A stretch of 64,000 bases of DNA from Nitrospira sp. (GTDB taxonomy: Bacteria; Nitrospirota; Nitrospiria; Nitrospirales; Nitrospiraceae), in the NCBI GenBank assembly GCA_024998595.1, contig JACOEK010000001.1:682001-746000 (forward strand). Direction: 5' to 3'. Shown here one piece after another: positions 51,801 through 60,424 of the stretch; position 1 is the first letter of the stretch, and each line of letters opens with the position of its first letter. The position numbers were made by a program, and so were the translations under genes. The notes beneath the pieces were generated by a model, which saw only the letters and a list, made by a program, of their open reading frames with translations, searched no databases and was not told where the DNA came from.

Positions 51801-52012
51801 CCATCGGACTGTTGCCTGCGGCCATTGCCACCGGCATCGGGGCGCAATCGCAACAACCCTTGGCGAGAGTCGTGGTGGGAGGCATGCTGACCTCAGCCGC
51901 GCTGATTCTCTTGGTGCTACCCGTGCTGTATCAGCTCCTGCATCGATTTCGTCGATCCACGCCCGCCAAGGGAGAGACAGCGGCAGCGTCAGACTTAGGA
52001 CATCGAGTGTAA
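48899..52012 (+). CDS. RND transporter, HME (CzcA/CusA-like) heavy-metal efflux type
   Basis: A 1037-residue inner-membrane pump of full length. The order of one N-terminal helix, a large periplasmic loop, a block of six helices, a second loop and the last helices is clear. The proton-relay motif of HME pumps is present in helix IV: D392-FGIIVD398-STLIMVE405, with the same spacing as Asp402, Asp408 and Glu415 of CzcA. This places it in the metal-exporting group and not in the drug-efflux group. The Met pairs that would mark Cu/Ag selectivity were not identified with certainty. No adaptor or outer-membrane factor gene is adjacent, so partners must be elsewhere. GGAAGGAAAGGGA precedes the ATG. 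Confidence 0.93.
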   Translation: MIERLVGAALAQRMMVCFAGLALLFGGLYAFHILDVVAYPDPSPPMIEVITQYPGWSGEQMERAITLPIEIALQGMPGLSEIRSLSIFGLSDVKVYFDFGTDYFRDRQEILNRLQLTVLPQNVQPTISPWSAIAEIFRYELTGDHVSLTDLKTTQDWQIRREFKRVPGVIDVSTYGGTTKEYHVELDPGQLMSYNVTLDQVMDGLAKSNTDVGGNYLSMGEQSFNIRGMGLIKKLDDISNTVVTQKEGTPVFVRNLGKTSIGSRVRLGKVGIDDRDDVVEGVVLLQRGAKALPVLDKVHEKVQELNARKLPQGVAIKTFYDRTVLIHTTIETVIDILIAGVVLVSIILYVFLGHFRTAMIVALTVPVALLFTFGMMVLSGQSANLISLGAVDFGIIVDSTLIMVESIFYHLAHKSSAGVTVPMHVMRAAREVGRPIFFATTIIVIAFLPLFTMTGVPGKVFAPMSLTYGFALSGALLMAFTLAPALCSLLLNGPIKEHDTAVVEFLSRRYMALLKWGLQREWLVVGIAIVALVLAMGAIPFIGGEFMPALEEGNIWMRTTFPVDISFEQAARLVTDIRGIFRQFPEVISAASQLGRPDDGTDPTSFFNAEFLVTLKPFKEWRADVPTKKALVDQIEQRLAVIPGVTFNFSQAIQDNVQEAMSGVKGENAVKLYGSDLQTLEQLAAQIELVMKDVHGVKDLGVLHLLGQPNLVIEVNREECARYGLKVGDVNDVVQAAIGGQAVTQIYEGERWFDLVVRFLPEFRRDIESIGNIVVSTPDGARIPLKQLASITEQTGAFIVYRENNERYIPIKFSVRGRDLEGTVREAQERIARQVPLPAGYRIEWHGEFDQLQEEKARLAKIVPITLLLILFLVYLVLNNLGDAFLVLAAVPFSLVGGVLALLVTGTHFSISAAVGFISLFGVAVQGALILISRMQELLREGYEIREAIMKSAEVRMRPVLMTSLAAAIGLLPAAIATGIGAQSQQPLARVVVGGMLTSAALILLVLPVLYQLLHRFRRSTPAKGETAAASDLGHRV

Positions 52013-52079
52013 GGAAGCCGGAACGACCGGGCCCTGGAACCCGATCCGTATTCATGCAGGTTGAGTGTTCTGGTCGTCG

Positions 52080-53420
52080 TTAGGTGTGTGAACGGTCGGG
52101 GGAGACAGTCGGAGGGTATGCTGTGAGCGATATCTGAAGATCACGTGACCTGGTGTGAGCCATATGCCAATTGGTCAGGCAAAGAAGGCACCAGACCCCG
52201 ACGGCCCCGAAGACATAGTGAGAGAGTAAGAGACGGCCGATTGAATTGTCGGGTGCGGGATCGAGGAACAAAACAGGTGGAGAAGTCGCGAGGATACAAG
52301 CGATCATGGCGACGGTGTAGCCCGGTGAAGGTGGCAGAGGCAGTCGCCCCCCCAGATAGAGCGAGAACGGAATCAGCAGGAAGAGATAGTAGTGGGTCCA
52401 CGAAATCGGACTGATGATGAGCGCGAGGCACAATACCGCCGCAATCTCCACATGGACCAGATCCTTCGTGCGAGGGTTCGATCCGCTGGCGCCCAACACG
52501 AGACCGGAGAGAAGCAGGAAGCCGGCGATCAATCCGGTCCGCGCCCATTTTAGTGACGAGCCAACAGGGATCGGCGTCCAGTCATAGAGCGGCGCCGTGC
52601 TCTGCAGTCGAAGCAAGAGACCATCGATCGACTGGACATTAAACGCCGCCAGGGATTTGTTGGAAAAAGGAAGCACCGCCTCGCGATACCAGATCACGTG
52701 ACTTTCCCATCCGGCCCAGAGCAGAGAGGCACAGATCAGCGCAATCAACGCGACGGCCTGTCCGGCCGCCACTCGCCAGCGGCCTTTCACGAAAAAATAG
52801 ACCTCCAGCAACCCGAGTGGCAGCTTGATCACGGCGGCACAGGCCACCAACGCTCCGGCCCAGAAGTCTCTGCCGCGATCGAGGCAGGCGAGCATCACGA
52901 CCAGAAGGCAGAGGGCCACGTGGGTCAGATTGCCCTCGCGAACGCTGTAGAACAATGGCCCGTTGGTGATGAACAGCGCAGCGATCGCCCATCGTCTCCA
53001 TCCCGTCGCGGCGGTGAGGGCGACCAGGACATAGTAGCTCACGCCAATACAGGCAAGCGAAAATATCGCGAACGCGGCTTCCGCCTGGATAAGGCTGAGG
53101 CGCGACAGGGGCGCGAAGAATAGTGCGACGACGGGAATGTTGACGAATCCGCACACCGCCGAGGCGTCGCATCCGTCGATCCGCGCATACAACCGGGAAA
53201 TGTCCCACATGATCGCCCGGCCGGCCGGATAATAGGCCTGGGCGTAATCGCTGAAGAGTTCCGGAGGGTCCGACACGTGCCACATGAACACCAGCATTCC
53301 GGTCAATGCCAGCATCAGGCGTGTTGATGAGATGAATGGTCGATGTGGCTCGCGGGCATACAGAAGGAGACAGCCCCCGACGACGCTGAAACTGAACAGG
53401 AAGAGGAAGTACGTAGACAT
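52080..53420 (-). CDS. GT87-type (DUF2029) integral membrane glycosyltransferase, copy 2
   Basis: A 446-residue protein with ten or more membrane helices. An acidic and aromatic loop after the first helix (PPELFSDYAQAYYPAGRAI) fits the conserved Asp region of GT-C enzymes, and the KLPLGLLEVYFFVKGRWR segment matches the KP-GL-L pattern of the GT87/DUF2029 family. Known members move mannose or arabinose from polyprenyl phosphate. ATG 53420 begins 14 bases after the stop of the other copy; ATG 53462 would overlap it. GAGG lies upstream. The pair is probably one operon. The end product cannot be told. Confidence 0.82.
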   Translation of the reverse strand: MSTYFLFLFSFSVVGGCLLLYAREPHRPFISSTRLMLALTGMLVFMWHVSDPPELFSDYAQAYYPAGRAIMWDISRLYARIDGCDASAVCGFVNIPVVALFFAPLSRLSLIQAEAAFAIFSLACIGVSYYVLVALTAATGWRRWAIAALFITNGPLFYSVREGNLTHVALCLLVVMLACLDRGRDFWAGALVACAAVIKLPLGLLEVYFFVKGRWRVAAGQAVALIALICASLLWAGWESHVIWYREAVLPFSNKSLAAFNVQSIDGLLLRLQSTAPLYDWTPIPVGSSLKWARTGLIAGFLLLSGLVLGASGSNPRTKDLVHVEIAAVLCLALIISPISWTHYYLFLLIPFSLYLGGRLPLPPSPGYTVAMIACILATSPPVLFLDPAPDNSIGRLLLSHYVFGAVGVWCLLCLTNWHMAHTRSRDLQISLTAYPPTVSPDRSHT

Positions 53421-53433
53421 GTTCGTCGTGGCC

Positions 53434-54855
53434 TCAGCCGTTGGCGGCCAGCCGCCGGTCATGAGGACTCGGCCTGTCGTCCTGGGATGTGTCGAATCGT
53501 GGTGGCAACGGCGGATCACCGTCATCTTCACTGCCTCGCGTCTGTGCTGCGACCGCTGTGGCCGGCGTAAGAAACTGCACTGTGAGGAACGTCTGCGCGC
53601 AGAGTGCCATCACGAACGCTTTCAACATCTGCGAAGCGAGTTCGAGGTGGAAGGTAAGCTCCCAATCAGACAGCGGCTCTCCATGCCCGTGGGTGAAGAC
53701 GAGAGCCGGGAGGATCGATCCGGCGCAAGCAAGACCGAGGGCAAACCGGCTTGTGTGTGGGGCCAGGACCATGGCCGCCAGTGGCATCACAAGAATGGCG
53801 GCCCCATAGGGATGGCTGTGATACAGAATCATGACGGTGGCAAGGAGCGTCAGAAGCATTTTGGCAGGGAAGGTGTCGCTCGCGGCGTTCCAGGGTCCTC
53901 GCCACACCCAGGCGACGCAGGCGATCGTGGCGAGACCCAGACAGATGGTCAACAGAATTCCGCTGCGCCAGTAGATGTCCGGGTACCAGTCCAGAATGAG
54001 CGAGCGCCAGTTGAGCATAAAGATCGGGGAATCGCCGCGAAATTGCACCATGTCGCTGAACGCGCGCGGATACGCGAGGAGCGTCTGCAGCCCGCCGGCC
54101 CACAGCGACGCACCCAGCAGGACGGAGCCGGTCATCACGACACCGAAGACGGTCTTCCAGCGCCCTTTCCATAAGAGGAGGAGGCCTAACAGCAATCCAT
54201 AGTGGGGTTTGATCAGAAGGCATCCGAGCCAGAGTCCCGCCCGGACATCACGGCCGGCGCGAAGGGCGAGGTAACATTCCGTGACCACCCAGGCCAGGAT
54301 AATTTGGATTTGCCCCACATGCAGATTCAGGACAACCGGATAGGAGCCTAGAAACAGCAGCATGACGGTCGGCGGATCCGCTCCTGTGCAGTGCCGGGCG
54401 ACGCGCCAGCCGATCCACAAGGCAAGTGCGGCATTCGCAATTCCCCAGACCAGCACACTCATCGGTGGATTCAACCAGGTCATCGGCTGCATCATCCACG
54501 CAAAGACGGGCGGATAGGGCACATGGGAGGCCCACATTCCGGGGGTGGCCGGATTGTAGGCCGGATCATGCGCATAGATATCAAGGAGGCGCCGATACTC
54601 CACATTGGTTACGGACTTATCGTAAATCTTGGTGGAGTCATCGCCGCCCATTACCGTGGCTTGCGCAAGATAGAGCCCGTAGTCCATTCCAATGTTCACG
54701 AAAAGACCGGTTGCGGAATAGGCGCGCCAGAAGAACAGGAATGCACTGACGACTAGGGTCAGGGCCAGTGCACGGATGAGCCACAGGTACCGGGGCGTTG
54801 GATCGGCCGGTATAGATTCGGATGGAACTCCGGAAAGGACTAATGACGGCTTCAT
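53434..54855 (-). CDS. GT87-type (DUF2029) integral membrane glycosyltransferase, copy 1
   Basis: A 473-residue protein of the same design as the next gene. MDYGLYLAQATVM holds the first-loop Asp, VPYPPVFAWMMQPM follows, LHVGQIQIILAW is a family hallmark (G-x-x-Q/N-x), and LIKPHYGLLLGLLLLWKGRW is the KP-x-x-GL motif. GGAGG is eight bases before ATG 54855. Sequence similarity between both copies is partial, so they are related but not recent duplicates. They likely use a polyprenyl-phosphate sugar on the outer face of the inner membrane. Confidence 0.85.
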   Translation of the reverse strand: MKPSLVLSGVPSESIPADPTPRYLWLIRALALTLVVSAFLFFWRAYSATGLFVNIGMDYGLYLAQATVMGGDDSTKIYDKSVTNVEYRRLLDIYAHDPAYNPATPGMWASHVPYPPVFAWMMQPMTWLNPPMSVLVWGIANAALALWIGWRVARHCTGADPPTVMLLFLGSYPVVLNLHVGQIQIILAWVVTECYLALRAGRDVRAGLWLGCLLIKPHYGLLLGLLLLWKGRWKTVFGVVMTGSVLLGASLWAGGLQTLLAYPRAFSDMVQFRGDSPIFMLNWRSLILDWYPDIYWRSGILLTICLGLATIACVAWVWRGPWNAASDTFPAKMLLTLLATVMILYHSHPYGAAILVMPLAAMVLAPHTSRFALGLACAGSILPALVFTHGHGEPLSDWELTFHLELASQMLKAFVMALCAQTFLTVQFLTPATAVAAQTRGSEDDGDPPLPPRFDTSQDDRPSPHDRRLAANG

Positions 54856-55208
54856 CGATTCAACCTCCAACTGCGGAGCGATCGCTCTGGCGCAGCGTAG
54901 CGCAGGTGCAATTGTCCTACAGCGCTGTGAGGCACAGCGCGGTGGAGTTCCGCGAGGAACCGAGTGACGTACCAGTGGGCACTGATCTGTGATGCGGAAC
55001 TCTTCGTTCTTTACTCTCTGTCAGGATTCCCAATGGCGATTGGGTGGCCTGACTCGTGCGGTCACTTGTCGGTATCGAGGTAAAACAGGCCGACGACAGC
55101 GCAGTTCGGCTATGGATAGATCGGTCGGTTGAGCGGTTTTCTGAAGCCAGTATTGGTGCGCGAGGAGGACTCTTGACGGAAGGAGGCCACGAGAACGATC
55201 ATTTCTGT
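54856..55208. other. Intergenic region between glycosyltransferase pair and sortase
   Basis: About 350 bases. Frames open here are out of register with any recognisable protein. No hairpin with a T run was seen. Confidence 0.5.
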
Positions 55209-55838
55209 TCACGCATCCGGCTTTGCGGCGGCCTCTTTTAATGGTGTTTCTCGAAGTTCCGCCCGCACCACATACCGCAACGGGCCGCCGGTCGTGATGG
55301 AATCGAACGGGAAGCAGGTGACCAGTATCAACTCCTCTCGCTCGTCCCTCGTCGGAATCCTGTCCCGCCGCGAATCCATGACTCGCTGCTCTGTGACTCT
55401 GTAGTGACGGATCGTTCCATCCCTTCCCGCGAGATCGAGCCGGTCGTTGAGGTGCACCTCCCTTAAAAAATGGAAATGCGTGTCGCGATGTCCGACGAGC
55501 ACCGCCGTGCCCTCCTGCCCCGGCAGAGCACTTGAGCCGACGTGGCCGGGACCGAATGCCAAGGTGCGCCCATGAGCGCCGGCTAGCACAATCATATCTG
55601 CCGACAGGCGTGGTACCTGCAGGCGCCCGACCGGCCAGGTGTCGGCCCAGGGCCAAGGTTTGGGCATCCCTTCTCCTGCCAGGGAACGGGTCCAGGCCCG
55701 CTGCAGCAGAAGCTGCGCGAGCCCGGCCTTGGCATACATCCATGATCCTTCCCAGACCTGCCAGAGGCCAATAGCGAAGAGACTCGCGATCAGCCAGACC
55801 AGGAGAGGGGAATGCGGCTGCTTCGAATCATGCGGCAT
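55209..55838 (-). CDS. Class GN sortase
   Basis: A 209-residue transpeptidase with an N-terminal membrane helix (PLLVWLIASLFAIGLWQVW). The catalytic set is complete: His117 in LVGHRDTHF, Cys175 in LVTCFPFD and Arg188 in PLRYVV. The protein resembles the one-target sortases of Gram-negative bacteria (class GN, first noted in marine proteobacteria), which cut an LPxTA-type signal of a VIT/VWA partner encoded beside them. Here the partner gene overlaps its start by 11 bases. ATG 55838 is chosen since the frame upstream is only the shadow of the partner gene. Confidence 0.92.
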   Translation of the reverse strand: MPHDSKQPHSPLLVWLIASLFAIGLWQVWEGSWMYAKAGLAQLLLQRAWTRSLAGEGMPKPWPWADTWPVGRLQVPRLSADMIVLAGAHGRTLAFGPGHVGSSALPGQEGTAVLVGHRDTHFHFLREVHLNDRLDLAGRDGTIRHYRVTEQRVMDSRRDRIPTRDEREELILVTCFPFDSITTGGPLRYVVRAELRETPLKEAAAKPDA

Positions 55839-57957
55839 CTTTCTGTAATCCCCACAGCCAGGCCGCCAGCATGAGCGCCGACAACCCCAGCAAGATTTGC
55901 AGTTGCCAGCCGACAGCGGTCTTCGGCAAGGCTCCAAGATCCTGCCCACTGGCGAGATGTGTCGGCTGGCCCTGCTCCGATCCAGGCATATCCACTGGTC
56001 GAGCCGGGGTGATATCGACGGCCACCAGACTCGTGTACTGACTGACAAGATGGTGGGCCAATGCCACGTCGAGGACGGATCTTTTCGTGGCCTCGTCTGG
56101 GCCTCCCTTGTAGGCCTCATCCATCAACGACGAGATCTTTTGCCGTGCCCAATAGACGGAGAGCCCGCCCTGCGCGGCCGCGTGGTTCAAGGAGATCGGA
56201 TGCGACCAGGAATGGCCCCCTGCCTGTCCATGGAGCATGGCCTGCAACGGAAGTGAATGGGCTTTGAGTGCCAGCACAATCGGCTCGCCTTCATACAGGT
56301 CGGTGATTTTGGCCGGGTATTGTTCCAGCCCGGACCATCCGGCCTGATTGAGAGTGATGTCCCCGAGCACCGGGCGTTCGAGTTTTTTGAACAGACCTTC
56401 CAGTTTGCGTTCCACCTCGTCGACCTTGCCGATATAGGTGAACGTGCCGCGCCCGAATTCGGCGGCTTTTCGCATCAAGTGGCCATTGGGCGTGGAGCCT
56501 ATGCCGATCGTGAATAAACGCCTATTGCCCACCCGTTGATGCAATACCTCAAACAATTCGTCCTCATTGCCGACCTGGCCATCGGTCAGCAGGATGATCT
56601 GCTGCAGTCTTGACTTGTCTTCCGGGCTCCTGAGGGCTTGCCGTAAGGCAGGAAGTACTTCAGTGCCGCCATCGGCAGAGAGGTGCTCCGTATAGCGGAT
56701 GGCCTGTTTGATGGTCGTGGTCGTCACCGGCTGAGGAACGGCAAACAGCGAGCGGACCGTATGGTTGAATTGAATGATGTTGAAGCGATCTTGCATGGAA
56801 AGCCGTGGCAGAGCTGCGGCTAAGGCACGTTTCGCTTGATCGATCGACGGGCCGGCCATGGAACCTGAGGTATCGATGAGGAATGTGAGATCGCGAGGAA
56901 CGCGCGGCGCCTTCTCGTTATGCTGCGTCGGGGGGACGAGCATCAGCATCGCATAGGTCTCCCCGTTGCTTTGTTCGGTGAACACCGTCGCGATGGGTTC
57001 GGTGCGTGGCGCAGGATGCCAGATCAGTTGAAAGTCACGATCCGCCGGTACCGCATCGGCACGGAGACTGATGTGATAAGTCCCCTCCGCATCCGGAATG
57101 GTGATGATGGGATGGAAGGCTGACTCGACCTTGTCGATCGGAAAGCCGGAATTCAGCATCACGGAGAGGCTGACGGGATTGATCGAGCCCTGGCCGAGGG
57201 ACTGCATTGGTGGCGTAATACGCAAGGCATCGGGGACGCGATCCGTGCCCAGCACCGTGCCGGATCCAGTGGGAGCCTGCCCTTCGATGATGACCGGCGT
57301 GCCAGGGATATAGCGCTGTCCCACCGCCATGGGAAAGCGGAAGTGAAATTGTTCGTCGGCATACCGGACGGTTTCCTGATACTCGATTTCGATGGTGATA
57401 TGCTCGCCGGGCCCGATATTGGCAACGGAAGTCGTGAAGATATTCGGCCGCTCCTGTTCCAGCAAACTGGTTCGTTTGCCTTCCTGCTTGGCTTGTTCAT
57501 AGACCTTCTTGGCTTCACCCCGTTCCTTGATCTGCCCTTCAATGATCCGCTCGCCGACTTTCATGCGCAGGTGATCGACGGCAGCCGTTTCCGGCAACGG
57601 AAAGACGTAGATGCCCTCAAGCCAGTCGCCTTTGCGTGTGCTGGGGTTCGTAAACTCCTGGCGGACCGTGGCGCGGGCAATGGTGCCGGTGATGGCGATC
57701 TGCACGTCGGTCTTCAAAACCGGGGCGGGGGTGAATCGACCGGCCTGGTTGGTGCGGAACAGCAGTGCACCTTCCGTGATTTCGTTGATGCCCATGGTGG
57801 GAATGACCCCGGTGCTTAACGTGGCTGCCGAATCGGCAGAGCCGGCCTCTGGGGGAAAAATTCCCGGACCAGCAGTAACGAGCACCATGCACAACATCAA
57901 GCCTGGAATAAGTCTGTAAAACCGAGAGCGGGGGGCAAAGAACCATTCAGTCATCAT
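55828..57957 (-). CDS. VIT and VWA domain protein, dedicated sortase target
   Basis: A 709-residue secreted protein. After the signal peptide come a VIT domain (residues ~50-190; ATVRQEFTNPSTRKGDWLEGIYVFPLP), a linker, and a von Willebrand A domain (about residues 350-530) with an intact metal site: DTSGSM at ~355, a later Thr and LTDGQVGNEDEL. The C-terminus is a sortase signal: LPKTA near residue 674, a hydrophobic helix and a final LQKDAA. This is the layout of the marine proteobacterial sortase target family. The protein would be linked to an unknown acceptor by the next gene's sortase. GAGGAT precedes the start; ATG 57954 is equally possible. Confidence 0.93.
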   Translation of the reverse strand: MMTEWFFAPRSRFYRLIPGLMLCMVLVTAGPGIFPPEAGSADSAATLSTGVIPTMGINEITEGALLFRTNQAGRFTPAPVLKTDVQIAITGTIARATVRQEFTNPSTRKGDWLEGIYVFPLPETAAVDHLRMKVGERIIEGQIKERGEAKKVYEQAKQEGKRTSLLEQERPNIFTTSVANIGPGEHITIEIEYQETVRYADEQFHFRFPMAVGQRYIPGTPVIIEGQAPTGSGTVLGTDRVPDALRITPPMQSLGQGSINPVSLSVMLNSGFPIDKVESAFHPIITIPDAEGTYHISLRADAVPADRDFQLIWHPAPRTEPIATVFTEQSNGETYAMLMLVPPTQHNEKAPRVPRDLTFLIDTSGSMAGPSIDQAKRALAAALPRLSMQDRFNIIQFNHTVRSLFAVPQPVTTTTIKQAIRYTEHLSADGGTEVLPALRQALRSPEDKSRLQQIILLTDGQVGNEDELFEVLHQRVGNRRLFTIGIGSTPNGHLMRKAAEFGRGTFTYIGKVDEVERKLEGLFKKLERPVLGDITLNQAGWSGLEQYPAKITDLYEGEPIVLALKAHSLPLQAMLHGQAGGHSWSHPISLNHAAAQGGLSVYWARQKISSLMDEAYKGGPDEATKRSVLDVALAHHLVSQYTSLVAVDITPARPVDMPGSEQGQPTHLASGQDLGALPKTAVGWQLQILLGLSALMLAAWLWGLQKDAA

Positions 57958-58050
57958 GCGATCCTCTAGTAGTCGATGTCGGTTGAGCCCTGTGTCCGGG
58001 TCCCCTGGGAAAGGCGGAGGGCCTTTCCCAGGGGGCGCCCCGGCATCACG

Positions 58051-58869
58051 TTAATTGCCGGTCGCCAATTCAGCAGGTGTTTCCGCCTTATCGGAGGAAG
58101 CATCAGAAGGGGAAGGGGTCTCGATGCTTGAATCGACCGGAGCAAGTTCAACCGCCAGGTCCGAAGTGCTGGAGAACGAATCCGTGACTGGTTCGGTGAG
58201 GATGACAGGAATCAGCATGTGCTCATGGCCCACCTTTCGCATCTCCACATGCACCCGTCGATTCATCTGCCGGCAGACATCGCTCTTGTCGATACACAGA
58301 GCGCCTTCCTCACCCAGGCTCACCGTGCGGATCGCCGACTCCGGCACACCCAGGGAGATGAGCTGCTGTTTGACCGTCTCGGCCCGTTTCATTCCGAGAA
58401 TTTTGTTGAAGCTCATGGAGCCCTGTTGATCCGTGTAGCCTTGAAGCAGCACGCCCCAATCCGGTTCGTTCTTCAGGAACTCCGCATGGCGCTGCAGGGC
58501 GGCCTTACCGTCGTCGCTCAATCCCTTGCGGCCGATTTCAAAAAGAATATCGTCGTGCAGGATGTCGATGCTTCTACTCGCCAATGGAGCGGTCTCCACA
58601 TGAGTGATCGGGATTGCGGCTGAGACCGTTGCCTTGTCCGTGGAGTCCTTGAGCACCTGGGATATCTGGCTATTGTCGAGTGCCTCTGATGATCGGTTGC
58701 TGTGGGCTGCTTCGTCGGCCTGGGAGTAGTACCAGAACGCGGCGACGACGATGGCGAGGAACCCGATGAGACCGCTCAGGATATAGACATCCTTCATGTC
58801 CCGGTCCGGCCCGACGATGGCGGGGGCGACTGGTCCTGCGCTGATGGTAGCTGTGGGGGCTTTCTGCAT
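58051..58869 (-). CDS. OmpA family protein with N-terminal membrane anchor
   Basis: A 272-residue protein with one membrane helix (VYILSGLIGFLAIVVAAFWYY, residues ~28-48), a linker, and an OmpA C-terminal-like peptidoglycan-binding domain (ILHDDILFEIGRKGLSDDGKAALQ, VLLQGYTDQQGS, LGMKRAETVKQQL, QMNRRVHVEMR). The tail of ~55 residues is rich in Ser, Pro and Glu. It may tie the inner membrane to the cell wall. It is the first gene of the run OmpA, sortase target, sortase, with 93 bases to the next. A role in placing the sortase target is inference. Confidence 0.88.
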   Translation of the reverse strand: MQKAPTATISAGPVAPAIVGPDRDMKDVYILSGLIGFLAIVVAAFWYYSQADEAAHSNRSSEALDNSQISQVLKDSTDKATVSAAIPITHVETAPLASRSIDILHDDILFEIGRKGLSDDGKAALQRHAEFLKNEPDWGVLLQGYTDQQGSMSFNKILGMKRAETVKQQLISLGVPESAIRTVSLGEEGALCIDKSDVCRQMNRRVHVEMRKVGHEHMLIPVILTEPVTDSFSSTSDLAVELAPVDSSIETPSPSDASSDKAETPAELATGN

Positions 58870-59582
58870 GGTTGCCTGCTCCTTGTGTTGTGACGCCGGA
58901 TTGCTCCGGCCGATTGGTTGCTGAGTAATGAATCGACTGGCCCTGTGCTTGCGGGGTCGGCCTCTGTATCCTCACCTCCTTCCTGCCGGACGCCCGCCGT
59001 TGGACGGTGCATAGAGCAAGGCAGAGGCCAGGCGCAGCACCCTCGTTGATGATCAGAAAAGAGCGGCAAAACAAGGAGTTACATGAAATCGACTGATTCG
59101 TGGAAAAAGCGATTCCTGCGGGGATCAGCAGGGACGCGGGGCCAGCCCTGCATAGGGGTGAGCACCGTGAGGTATGAACTCGCAACTTGATTTGGAGTGA
59201 GGGCGCTGGGGTCGTAGATGTTCCCCTGACGCGGGCGGATCTCCCTCTTGCCGAAGACGTGCGCTGCTTGCTGGAACGTGCCGAGCCAGTTGTGCCGAGG
59301 TCGAAGTTCTGTGCTCCACTCGATCTGACAGCAGCAATCAGCCATCTTCTCCCAACTCCACTTATGCGTCTATGCATTGAGCCTCTCAGAGTCTTTGGGG
59401 GCTCTCGGGCAAAGATCGATCGCCCATATAAAGGAGAAGACATTCCCAGCCCTCAGACCGCTCCATGGTTTGGGGGCAGGCGCGGTTCCAGGAATTTGTT
59501 TGAGAGGGGTGGGTGCTGCTGTAAGATCGACCAAAATCCCCGTGATCGTCTGAGTATGAATGCAGACAGGGAGAATCGTTCG
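58870..59582. other. Divergent intergenic region
   Basis: About 710 bases between the OmpA-sortase unit (minus) and a secreted protein gene (plus). The frame of the plus-strand gene stays open back to 59187, but that part is not protein-like and precedes the signal peptide. No RNA gene or clear promoter can be supported. Confidence 0.55.
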
Positions 59583-60392
59583 ATGAACAGGTTATGCGCG
59601 TGGTTGTTGGTGGGATGGCTCTCGATGTGTTCGTTGGGTCAGGCCGCGGACTATCAATTGACCCTCGGTCAGGGGATCGACGTTTGTGAGGCCTGCAAAC
59701 AAAATCTGGAACGGATGACCGTGCATCCGGCCTGCGAGCGGGATTACAGTGCGCAGTTCGACTTGGAGCCTCCGGCATGGAAGCCCTTCGATGTGGCAGA
59801 CCATGTCGAGGCGATGGAACAGGTCCTGTATTTTCTGGCTGCCGGCAGTCAGTCTGCCGGGAATCCCATTCCGGACGAAAGCCAATTCGAGGATACGATT
59901 CGCCGAATCAGCACCAAATCGGAGCCGTGGGCCTATTGGGCGCAGGTGGATATCAATAATGATGGGAAGGTGGAGCCCGTGCTGAAGCTCCATTCATCAC
60001 TGTGTCATGCGCGCAATGATGGATCGATCGGGCGGGCCTACTCGGCTCCCATCGTGGTCCTGACGGAAAACCTCAGCGGGATTGATCGCGCATTGACGGA
60101 ACTGGTGCTCCAAAATCCCCGCCAGGACGGACGCGCGGCCGGCGAAACCAATTACCAGCTGTATGGGGTGTTCCGGTACAAAGGGGCGACCTATTTCGAT
60201 CGCTGGGACGATGCGGGGAGCGGAGATCAGGCCGAGCGGTTTACGTTAAGCATCTACGCCTCAACCGGAGATACCACTCGCAAACTTTGCCGGTTGAAGG
60301 AATTACAAGCCAAACGGTGGTTCCCCGGTTTGCCTTGCGCCTCCCGTCATTGTCAGACGGCTAGGCCGCTTCCCGCTCGCTTTACCCCGTAA
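59583..60392 (+). CDS. Secreted protein of unknown function with EF-hand-like loop
   Basis: A 269-residue protein with a signal peptide (LCAWLLVGWLSMCSLGQAA). The mature part has several Cys (CEACKQNLERM, HPACERDY, SSLCHARND, KLCRLKEL) and one loop VDINNDGKVEPVL that fits a calcium-binding EF-hand-like or dockerin-like pattern, D-x-N-x-D-G-x. No full domain family is recognised. ATG 59583 is chosen as it begins the signal peptide; GGGAGA lies upstream. It stands alone between two minus-strand units. Confidence 0.78.
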   Translation: MNRLCAWLLVGWLSMCSLGQAADYQLTLGQGIDVCEACKQNLERMTVHPACERDYSAQFDLEPPAWKPFDVADHVEAMEQVLYFLAAGSQSAGNPIPDESQFEDTIRRISTKSEPWAYWAQVDINNDGKVEPVLKLHSSLCHARNDGSIGRAYSAPIVVLTENLSGIDRALTELVLQNPRQDGRAAGETNYQLYGVFRYKGATYFDRWDDAGSGDQAERFTLSIYASTGDTTRKLCRLKELQAKRWFPGLPCASRHCQTARPLPARFTP

Positions 60393-60424
60393 CTCCATCA
60401 AGGGCGCGTACAACTACCCGCCGG

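Noticed and set aside
55021..55743. Long minus-strand frame opposite or overlapping the sortase
   Set aside because: It is a shifted frame of the sortase gene with Arg/Gly-rich unnatural composition and no motif.
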